DNA from: Chrysomallon squamiferum
Lineage: Eukaryota > Mollusca > Gastropoda > Neomphalida > Peltospiridae
Assembly (NCBI GenBank): GCA_012295275.1
Contig: CM022666.1
Coordinates: 1,180,001-1,222,500, forward strand
Direction: 5' to 3'
Length of the DNA stretch: 42,500 bases
The notes below the pieces were generated by a model that saw nothing but the letters and a program-made list of their open reading frames with translations, searched no databases and was not told the DNA's origin. Below are positions 18,958 to 30,300 of the stretch, in pieces. Within the stretch, counting starts at the first letter, position 1. Each line of letters begins with the position of its first letter. The position numbers were made by a program, and so were the translations under genes.

Positions 18958-19036
18958 GATTTTTCTCTTCTTGGAGTTATCTCCCTTTATTACAGCGTCT
19001 TTGGACACTGAACGTTGATTTACACTACAGTGCTTA

Positions 19037-19082
<46 letters not shown>

Positions 19083-19347
19083 TTATTTATTTTTTTATTT
19101 ATTCATTTGATTTTTTTGTTGTTTTTAATCCTAATTTTTATGTCGTATTGTATCAAAGTGATAAAAACAGATGTACTACAAGATGATATTGCAACCTTTT
19201 TTGTTTTTATGCAGTTTCGGTAAGTTAAGAAAAACACTATAATATTACATGACAAATATAACGGAATTCAAATACCCTAAGTAGGTCAACAACAAATGTC
19301 AAACAAAAATAACGAATTGTTCAACATCAGCGATTAAGTATAATGAA

Positions 19348-19357
19348 CGCATGCGCA
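19348..19357. promoter_or_regulatory. NRF1-like site CGCATGCGCA
   Basis: The palindromic core GCATGC flanked by CG and GC matches the NRF1 (Drosophila ewg) consensus closely. It lies about 390 bases upstream of the ALKBH2 ATG. Such CpG-containing sites are rare by chance in DNA this AT-rich. Confidence 0.5.
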
Positions 19358-20302
19358 TTCACTTTAAGGAGACATATAACATTAATAATAATCCCGGCCA
19401 AATAGTCTGCTTTGAGACTGTGTAATTAGTGGAAACCCGCTTCTGCGTACATCAATACTTTAATCTGGTCTGTGTTAAAAATGTTTTAAAACATCACACA
19501 AATTACCATATATTTTTAATAATTATATTTAAATTGTACTACATAGTATTTTTTATTACCTAAATAAATAAATAAATATAAATAATCAATTCTATGTAGC
19601 TTGATGTTTATAATTTATTTTAGAAAAAGAAAAGAAAAAAAGGCAATTAGTTTTTCAGTGAAATAATAAAAATAATCTAACTTAACACTGTTTAGGAAAA
19701 TAATAAAATTATTTATTTCATATATTAATATTAATTCCAAATTTGACACAGTACTCGTCAACTGATATTTCAGTGTTCTTAAAGAATATTTAAAAGAGAT
19801 ATATAATTATAACAAAATAATGACCCGTCGCTCTTCGATATGACATAAGCGATGTCTAGCAGACGACGTTTCTTTGGATATTACTACGCCATGGCATATT
19901 GCGTGCACCTGCAGTTCGTACATTAGGTACTAATTGATAAAGGATTAATACATTTTATTATGTTTAAGCAAAGGGATATTTTACATAATAAACAAACCAA
20001 TGGTTAAACAAATAATTCATTGCTCTACATTAATATCTGTTTCAAACAAATTTTGAACTGAATCGCAACACTGTTCCCGGAAATAGGAAAAGCACTATCA
20101 AAAGCAATAAGTGTTTTAACATATATACAATATAATTCCACTATTTCTAACACTTGTGCATCAGAACTAAGCAAATACTAGATATCTATTTATTGTTTAA
20201 GTGTTTAGAATATATTATTGGAAATAAAAATATGTATTTGTCTGTACAATATGTTTTTTTAGCTTAAAAAGAAATATTAATGAAATAGGTCGGTAATGAA
20301 AA

Positions 20303-20312
20303 GGCGGAAGTA
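20303..20312 (+). promoter_or_regulatory. ETS-like site GGCGGAAGTA
   Basis: GCGGAAGT resembles the ETS/GABP core (C/G)CGGAAGT, often found near start sites of housekeeping genes. It lies about 970 bases before the SAP130 ATG, in a local CpG-containing patch. Confidence 0.35.
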
Positions 20313-21282
20313 ACAGATAGTGCAAACAGTGACTGGCCAATGAAATTGATGGTTACAAAGGTTTGTTGGTTGCTTTTGCTTGTGCTTTTTACGAGCGAAA
20401 TATCAAACCAGTTGAATGTTTTTATTAAATTACAGAAAACCTGGGAATATTTATCATTTTCTTGAATTTGCGCATGATTAAGCATCAAGGTAATAACAAT
20501 ATGGCAAAACATTAACGTTGCAGAATGTTTTGTTGTTTTATTTCGTCTATTCGTAGGTGATGACGCGTTGTATGTTGACATCAATTTACGAAGGATAAAA
20601 ATCAGATTAATTTGGTAGCAAAACAAGGATATTATTTTGAATTTTGTTGTTATAGTTAGGTGTATCTATATCAGAAGAATTGTCATTATCTAGTGAAATA
20701 ATTTAACTTTTAGGTTAACGCCCATTCTAAGGTTACCAGCTCGAAATAACACATGATTGAAGTGTTATCCCCACGATAATAGTTAATCATGTTAATGGTT
20801 TAGTTTGATCTATTTCTTTTTTCTGAAACTGATTTTGATTCTTTGGTCTCCAAATAATAGAAGTAATACACATGTTTTTGACTAGTTCTTTAATAATTAA
20901 ACATATTAATTTGAATAAGAGGTGGATTAATGCCTTTGCCAAAGACTGAAGAATAATACTCCAAATGATACTTACTAGCTACCGAAATCCATATGTTGCA
21001 GCTTTATATTAGCAATTTATTTCATAAATAAGATAAATCTGATACATGATTTGAATATTTTCAGCATTCAAATGTAAAATTATGATTTTTAAAACTAGAA
21101 GTTTAAGTGATAATAAAATAAAATCTTTACAGGGATATTTCTAAAATAGTAATAAATATTATTGTCTGTGATATCAACTGTTATTTATATTTTCTTTATT
21201 TAATAAGTTACTCTTAATATACGGATGTTTACATTGTGGATTTATTTTGCTGCATTGTGTTTATTAAATATTACATCAACAG

Positions 21283-21450
21283 GCAATGAGCAGTAGTGGC
21301 TTTCAAGGTGGGGAAAAACGAAGTGGAGAAGAGCGGTCTACAGAAACTCGACCAGCTGGCATATCTCAGAACGCTGTCAGTCAACCAGCATTAACTCATG
21401 TATTGTCACAGGGCACTGCCATTTCCATCCCAGACACCAAAATGTTACAA
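21283..21450 (+). CDS. SAP130: SAP130 first coding exon
   Basis: The exon begins after CATCAACAG with GCA then ATG at 21286 and ends TTACAA|GTATAT. It reads MSSSGFQGGEKRSGEERSTE and later GISQNAVSQPALTHVLSQ. The ATG was chosen because the conserved frame opens there and the MSS start resembles the internal MSS start of human SAP130. An upstream non-coding exon is implied. Confidence 0.85.
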
Positions 21451-23634
21451 GTATATATCTCTAATAAGATTAACTGATGTATGAATTTGCTGCCACCCAT
21501 TTTCAGATATCTATTTTTATTGTGGTGCATTAACCATTCATTTTGTTTTGTTATTAATTTACTGTTTGCTTTTGGGACTATACTTGTCGTTAAAGTAGGG
21601 TTTTTCTTTTCAATGAATTTTGATTCTGTTATTGTATATATGTGAGTTATTAATTTGGTATGCCTTTAGTTATGTTTATGAAATTGATTTTTATTTAGTA
21701 TAAAGTGTCTTTTAAGTATGAATATGTATGTCTGAATTTAATCAATTATTAATGACTGATTATTTAACTTTTCTTTTAACTTCAGACAATTCGACCAAGA
21801 GCAAAACCAGCAGGTTCAGGTTTTGCTGCTTCATATGGACAGTCCGGAATCTCTCCACTAACTCAGAGTAAGAATTATTCTTTCTTTCTAAATTTAAAAT
21901 TTTTCATTTCTTCACCCCTTTTAAATGGCTCTCTATTAAGCACAGGTATATATTTTGATCCAAATTTCATTTTAATTTGAAATATATTTTAATATCAGTC
22001 ACAGAATGACTAAAATGATAAATTGTTACTTCAGACTTAGCGACAAGAAGTACAACTATGGAGCTGAGCAGTCACGGACGTGTGTCAGCTCCAGTGACGA
22101 CTACAGTTCACTCTGCAAGTACCCCACTGACTGGCCATCCACACACCACGATCGCCATGCCGATAACAATCCCACAACCAAATATCGTCCACGTGAATCC
22201 ACCCACTTCTTCTGTTGTGGGACAGCAGCTGAACAGTCCCTCTCAGGCACTGAACATCAACAGATCTGCTGGACCGCAGCACACCCCAGCGTTTGCGACT
22301 CACTTACCTAGAGGTGAAAACAGTTTATTTTATAATTAGTTTTATTATCATGAAGAAAAACAAAGAAAACATTTTATTTATTTTTTATTTTTTTATTTTT
22401 TGTCTGTGCAATATATTTTTTTTACTGAGATTAAAAATAAAGAGAAGAATTTTATTTTAAAAATATTTATATCACACTTTTAATTAGTAAAAGAACAAAG
22501 AAGCAATAAAATGTATATTGAAAATTATAGTTTAAAATACATAGTTTGAAATGACTGTTGATTAGATTATATAGTCAGTTTATTATTTAAAATGTTTAGT
22601 TTAATAATGTCGCTTTCTAGATTTTATATAGTTAGATAGATATATATAGAGAGATATATATATGTATATATATATAAATCCAGAATTAATATGCCACGCA
22701 GTTTGTTTCAGTGTCTGTTCAAAATAATTTATACCAATGTTTCTGTTTACACTCATCAACTCTACAATTTCAGGAGCAATTGCAGCTGCATCTGCACTAT
22801 CGTTGTCAAAGAGCAACCCCAACATAGCATCACCAGCAACAGCAGTACTTCGCCCCAATGCCCCCAGCATTCAGATCCCCTCCACGCCCAGTGCTCTGCA
22901 TGGGTCAGCACTGCAATCTTCCTTGGCCCGTCCCCTGCTGGCAATGAACCCCCACCGGACAGGCACTCCGCCCCCAGCTAGACCAACCTCTCCTGCTGTG
23001 GGCCTGACAACAATACAGACTCAGAGGTAAATCATTCTGAATTTCAGTAGTGAGACAAAGGGGAATAACTTGTTAGGATGTCGTTTTTGTTGCATTGTTG
23101 TTCACTGTGTTGTTAAGAACAATATTTATTACTTACTTTTTTTTTATATGTGTGTAAATGCACAAAAGAGAATTAAAATCAGATTAATTATTTTTTTTTT
23201 TTTTTTAATTTAATATCTTTTAATATAGTATTTGAGAAAAAGTGCACAATCGGTTTCATGAAATTTATTAAAAAAAAAAAAAAAAAAATTGAAACAGTTG
23301 ATTGAAATTGAAAAACTCTGAATAATGAAATAAATATTTAAAAAAAATATATATATTACATTTTGTGATTGGTATCCAGTTTCCTCGCAGCATGAAGATA
23401 ATAAAAATACTACTGTGTTGCTTCTCTTGCAGGTCCAGTTTCCCAGCAAACACATCAACAAACAAACAGATCACTTCTCGCCCAGCCACCATTGAAATCG
23501 CCAAACCCGTGTCAGCCCACAGCCAGAGTAAATCTGCTATTCACATCCCCCACCCCCTGCCACAGTCTAAAGTGATCGTCTCTCAGACTCTCACTTCACA
23601 CATGCACTCTGCTGTTTCAGCTAAACCAGGTTTG

Positions 23635-23671
<37 letters not shown>

Positions 23672-26600
23672 TTACTTAGTGTTAACCAGACAGCTACGTT
23701 TGTTTAGGTATTTAGGTATTTTTTTTTATTTAAGAAAAATATATTTTTTAATTAACAGAATTTTTGAGTTATGTGAAAGATAATTTTTTTTTTTTTTCTT
23801 CTTTTTTTTAGTTACTATTTCTGTAGCATCAAATCCAGTTGTGACTCTGAATTCTGTGCAGGCAACAACCACTACAGCATCAGCATCTATTCCTATAGGT
23901 AAGTCAATGTTAAGATTAGCTAGAATATATAAAAATGCATGTAAGTAAATAAACTGAATCGGTAAAATAAATATAAGTGTTAGCTCAAATATTTTCATGT
24001 ATAGAAATAAATTCATGTTCCAATAACAAATTTTACTGGAATAAATAATGTTATAATCATGTGTATTGCTCTATTGATCTACAAGCTACATTAGTAGTTT
24101 TATATTTCTGTAGTATTACAGCATATAATTAGTAAATTTTTAAAGACGAATGAACATAAATGCTATTTAAAATGTAGAAGGCCAGCTTCTTGGATGGCTG
24201 TACAAAACTAACATTTTCTTTCTGTTTTGTGTTAAATCCTCTAAATCTCTGAATTAATAAAAAAAAATATTATTATTATTAATATGCTTTTATTACTGTC
24301 ATTAGTTTTAAACCAGTTCCGATAGAAGATATTTTATTTAAATGTTAAATAAATTTATGAGTAATTAATTTGTTTTACTGTTTATAGCGAAGGTAACCCC
24401 CCTGACCCACTCATCAGCACATATCCAGCAGACGGCAGTCTCTGAGGTCATTCGACCCGAGGTCACCCACGCATCCACAGGCAGCAGCATTTTCATCTCT
24501 CAGTCACACCGGGCTGTTTCAACTGCTGCAACAACATCAATATCCATGGCAACATCCATTCCTTCACAGGATTCAAGGTATGTTATGAAAGTTTCGTTGA
24601 ATGAACTGATGAAATAAATGATGATATCCTCTAGAGACTGACTGGTTTAAGGTCATTCAGGAAATTGAAAGTTAGAAAAAACAAAAACTAAATAACACAG
24701 AGAAAAAACTCTTTTGTTTGGAGGTGAATCTGTACGAATGTAATGTAATTGTATTATTGTTATATTAGCTCTCGGGGAGATAAATTTTGCTTGTTTTGTT
24801 GTTTTAAAAAAAATTATTTTGATAATCAAATTAAAAACTATTCATTTTATTATTTTATTTTATTTTTGTATTGAGGTACTAAAATTATTATCTATCTCTG
24901 ACTATAGATCCAGTTACAATAGCAGTAACACAAACATACTCTACACACACTCAAAACTTTAATCATAACACATGTAAATTCCATCACTCAAACAGACTGA
25001 GAAAAGATACAGTAATGACAACATTTAACAAATAAGGAAAAGACAAAATAACTTTCTGTAAGTAAAACTTTCTTTTTTTTTCTTCCAGACCCAACCTACC
25101 CCAGCTGTCTCCATTTCTGCAACATCAGGATGGTACAGCTGGCATGTGGCCGTACTTTCCTGTGATCTATCCACAAGGGTCACTGCCGATGTCCTCCCAG
25201 GGTCCAGTCAGACCAGCGGTTAATACCCTCATCTTCCCACCCAGACATCAGACAGATCAGACAGGTATGTCACCTTTAGCTCCATTTAGACTGGGAAAAA
25301 AATATATATTGTCATGCCTTGTAATTTAATTTAGCATTTCTTTTCATGTCAGTGTTTGAGAAACAGTAGTATTCATGTCAGAGATCTTATCCTGAGTATT
25401 GATGTTATCCTGAATTAGCTGGGGTTTCTTAGAAATTACTTTGTACTGGTTGAGATTTTTAATTTTTTATTATTATTATTTTTTCAATCAGAGATTGTCT
25501 TGCAAACCTTTGTATTCCTGAAAATATGCCTGTTCCAGTTTATTGATAAACACTAAGAATATTCACAGCATGGCCTCATTATTCAAGAAATGTATTTCCC
25601 TTTCTCTTCTTGTTGTGATATTTTTTAAATTTTATTATTTGTTTTTTTGTTTTCTTATGTAGAATAATTACTTTCAGTTATAAAATGTGCAGCTTTTAAC
25701 TCTTGTTTCTCTTGTTACAGCACACACCATGACGATGGCGTCGGCAGTTAGATACGGAATCAGCAGTGCTATGGTTTCCATGGACCAGCTACGACAACCT
25801 CTGTCAGTGCATCCTTCATTCACACAGTCAGTGTCCAGCACAACCATTTCTGCTGACCCCAAGTCTTGTAAGATTCTTTTTTATCAGATATTATATAAAC
25901 AGTTTTGTATTTGTATTTATAGTTTATGTATCATTGCTGTGTGATATTTTCCTTTTTTAGAAATTATTGGGGAAAAAATCTTTTCACTGAAGTATGTTTA
26001 TCAGTATGATTTCTCAGTTTCTAACCATAATTGTTAGTGTATACAAAAATGTAATGTGTTTCTGTCAGTTTTACTAAAACTAAAAGTTACCATCAGGCCT
26101 GTTTTTTAATCTGTATATAAACATGTGTGTTTATATCATTATGGTCAGAATCAGAGTTTTATGAAATAGAGTTAATTTTGTCATTACTAGTAAGTGTGCA
26201 AAGATTTTCCATTTTATAAATGTTTTTTGTAAAACCATTTTTACCTAAAAGCATTTACAGCATCGGGAAAAGTTTAATTTCTCTACATACTCCACTTGAT
26301 AATTTTGACCAGCCACATACTGTGAAAAGGATTTGCTTTCTTCATGTTACGTTTTTCTGCACTGACATGTTTCAGCGATCTCCATGGCCTCATCCAATGT
26401 GTGCAAGACTCCGCCTCCAGCCAAAACACCACCCCCGGGCATCAGCGTCCATTCGTTCTCCACGGTGGCCAGCAACATTTACACCAGCCCCGCGGCCATC
26501 CACAATCAGCAGCCTGCTGCCTCGCCCAGTTCAAACCCTAGCGCATCACCAAGACCAAGCATTCTGAGAAAACGAACCAGTGAGGCGTAAGTACAAATCT

Positions 26601-27333
26601 ACATTCAACATTGAATTTTTTTATTTTTAATTCATTTTTGTTATTTACTTATATATATATTTTTTTATTTATATCTGTTTACTAGAATTTTTTTTTTATT
26701 ATTATTTGTTTACTTTAAATTTATTTTTATTTGATTTTTTTAAATTTGAATTTATTTATTTTTAAATTTATTTTTATTATTTATTTTAAATAGATTTTTA
26801 TTATTTGTTTATTTAAAAAATATATATATTATGTATGATTAAGAATATGGTTTGACAATTTATAATACATTACTAAAGAAACTGATTGTATCTGAATAAC
26901 ATAAATCTGAATGATACTGTAAAATCTGTACGTTTTAGATGATTCCACTGAGTTATCTCCCCTTATTTTTCTTCTTTTTAAAAAAAAAAATCGTTAGTTA
27001 TAAATTGTTTAATTTTTTAATCATTTTATTATTATTATTATTTTTATATATATAACATTTTGAATAGTTTGTCAGCTGTTCAGAACATACACACACAGTT
27101 AATCAGTATCTTTTTAACCAAAGTTTACCAAGTTCTTATAAACTGTTTCTCTATTCTTGGTTAAAAAAAAAAAAAAAAAAAAATTACAAAACAAACATTA
27201 TATTTTTAATAGTGAAAATTTCTAACAGACCACCTATCAACTGAATATTACTATTACTTTTTTTTTTTTTTTTTGTGTTCATTCATAAACACTTTATTTT
27301 ATAATCTGATAATTTAATAACCTGTTCATTCAT

Positions 27334-27380
<47 letters not shown>

Positions 27381-30300
27381 TTTTTTGTTTCACTTATGTC
27401 AGAGCTGGAGTGGTAAAGAGACCTCATGGTTTGATGCCAGATACAGCCAGTCACAGTCCAAAGTCTGAGGCTAAAACAGAACTGAAACCAGAACCAGCCT
27501 CTAACATCAGTTCTCCAAAAACACCTGCTGGGTAAGTGACTGAAACCACACCCCACCTCTGTTACAGTTAGTTACAACCTTAGTCTTGTAATCTGAGATG
27601 ATAAATATTCTCTGTCTTCATATATCAGCAACAACAAGCTTAGCCATACAGTACAGACTGTGCTTTTCTTTTAAGGGTGACAGCTAAATGAAAACACATT
27701 TAAATAACATTTTCCTTAATGATAAAGTGAACAGAATTAAATGGATGAAATAATTATATGTATGAAAGATCATTGATATTGGTTTTCCATTTTTCTAAAT
27801 GTTAAATAGTGAATTTTCTGTTTTGTTGTTTTTGGTGTGATTTTTTTATGTGTGTGTGTTTGTGTGTGTACACACATATATTTGCAAGTTGACTGAGAAT
27901 TCGTTAGAGATTAATGAATGGAATGTGTGTGGTGTGTTAATAATTTTGTAGTATTTTTGTGTATTTCAGAGACAACAGCAGATCATCCACTGACACTGCC
28001 CTGTCTTCTAATGATGCCACCACTCCAACCCAAACCAACCAGCCTGACGGAAAGTCTAAACAGGATGCACAAGATGGAGTTGAAAATGGTAAAATACTTC
28101 ACTGAAAGAAAAAAAAAAAAAATTATTTGTTGTTTAGTTATTATTTTGATTGCTGTTGTTGTTATTTTTGGGGTATTGTTATTATGATAATTGTTGGTTT
28201 TATTGTGGTTATTATTTATCACTTGGCTAAACTTGTTATTTTAACTTATTCCTTCGAAAAAGAAATTCATCTTTATATGGGTTTTTTATACCTAGAGAAA
28301 ATTTTATACTTTTATATGCCCAAATGTACACTCTGTGGGTAGCATGTGAGTAATATCCTGAACGGTTAATAACATTTTTCTGAGAAAATATTTTTGAAGG
28401 TGGAGAATTTTTTCTGGATTTCTTTTAGTTGTGTGCGTAATATATTTTCAGTCAACATTTTCAAAATGGAGAGAGAAGCAATAGAGATTCTGAAGAATTC
28501 ACTGTTACAGTAAAACTAATTATAAAAATGTGTGAATGGTTTGTTTTTCAGGCTTGTCGACTCTTGTTTTGGTTGCTGCGGCATCAGCAAACAACACATC
28601 AGGTACAGAGGCTTCACCCAGGAAGAAACCAAGAAAACAATTACTGTAAGAATGAGCTTACTTCAATTTGCTAAACTGGTTTAAATAACACTGATTTAAT
28701 TTGGAATGAATTGCTAAATGGTTTAAATAACATTGATTTAATTTGTTAATTTTGTCGCTTAAGAAAGTATTAAAATTACTTCATAGGTTTGACCATATTT
28801 ATTTGTCTTAAAGTCAGTTTGCATTTTCTGTAAATAAAAAAATGATACCATGGAAAGTGTAATAGGAAACACCAGATGCAGTTTCAAGATTTTAAATATT
28901 AAGAGTTATTTCCCTTATTGAAAAATGTGTAACAGTTGAAATTGTTTTTGTGACATCAGAACCATAACAATTATTTCGTTATATAAAGAAACAAGTTGTG
29001 TATATAATTAATCCTTGATTGCATTAAGTATTATAAGACTTTATAAATAATTGGTTTCTTAGAAATGCTACTGAGGAGTTGAAAGACAACACATCGACGG
29101 ATGAAGAAATGGACAGACTGACTGAACTTAGAAATGAAAGAGCGAGGGAAATTAAAAAAGGCATTAAAACAGGTGAGTAAAGGCATTTTGCATAAAACAA
29201 AATATATTACTGAAAACTAAAATAAAGATGTATGTTGTTTTTTGAATTTGATAACTTGATAACTTGAATACATTTTGAATTTTTCTAAATTTGTGTTTTA
29301 TTATAGACATCAATCTTTCCTGATAATAAAGTATGATAATATAACAAGCTCACAGATGAATAGAGTCAGACACATTACATCAGATGTTACTTAGAAATGT
29401 AAAAGAATATTTATACTGATGACTGTAATTGAATGTGTTGAAAATGTGGACAGTAAACTGAAGTTCAGCATGTTGTTGTTGTTGTTTTCAGAGTATGTTG
29501 ATGATGATGGTGTGAGATGGACCACAGAGAACACAAGGCCAAATATAAATCTTATGCAATTTTATAACCTCACCTGGAAACCCAGATATAATCACTTCTG
29601 TAGATATTCTGATGTCAAACCAAAAGGTTGGTTTTAATTCTGATTGTTTCTCTGTGTGTGTGTGTGTTTCTGTGCATCTGTATCTGCCTATATCTATATC
29701 TATATCTATATATGTGTATATATATATATATAAATATTCACTTTTTTGTAAACATTGTTGTTATTATGAATCTCAGTAAAATTTGAAATTAAAATGACTT
29801 TTCACAGAAGAGAGGCGGCCAACTGTGAATGAACTGTCCAATCAGCGAGGAATCCAGCAGAAAGCTAGCGGCTGGAAACTCTATCACATGGCTGCCCAGT
29901 TAGAGAACCTTGTGAGTGTTTCACTGAACATTTGATTAGATATTACATGCTACTTTGTGTGAGATTTTAAACTTTAATGAAAATATGAAATAATATGACT
30001 GTTGCTGCTTACTGTGGATCATTGTTATGATTTGATTGGAAGTTATATTATATTGTGTTCTTTCCATTAAACACAAATGACAACCTTTAACATTAAGACT
30101 GTAGAATTGCGTTTTCCTTAGAAAACAGATCAGTGAGAAACCTCATTTTCATTTTCAACATGTGATAAGTATACTTAGCACCTTTCTGCTTGAAATTCAG
30201 TATCAAAAGACAAATATACATAGAATCTATTTTTTCAAAAAACGTTTAGAAATATTTTGATCAGAATTTTAAATAGTTTCACAGTCATGTAATATGAAGA

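Larger units (their letters stand above)
18958..21282. promoter_or_regulatory. Divergent promoter region between ALKBH2 and SAP130
   Basis: The 2.3 kb between the two start codons runs head to head. It includes an (ATT)n tract at 19036-19085 and patches with CpG that are rare elsewhere (about 19345-19360, 19425-19450, 19825-19920 and 20290-20580). Non-coding first exons of both genes presumably lie here, because SAP130's ATG is three bases into an exon preceded by an acceptor. I cannot place start sites or 5' UTR donors with confidence; CATCAAG|GTAATA near 20490 is one possible donor. Confidence 0.5.

Noticed and set aside
19006-19008. GTG at 19006-19008 as ALKBH2 start
   Set aside because: Eukaryotic initiation at GTG is improbable and a good in-frame ATG follows at 18957 ahead of all conserved sequence.
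20264-20626. 120-codon minus-strand open frame in the SAP130 promoter region
   Set aside because: It starts without ATG, matches no family I know, has no splice or composition support and lies in promoter DNA; random open frame.
22006-22339. Overlapping open frames across SAP130 exon 3
   Set aside because: Several frames are open by chance in this GC-richer exon. Only the frame ending HLPRG keeps phase with the neighbours.
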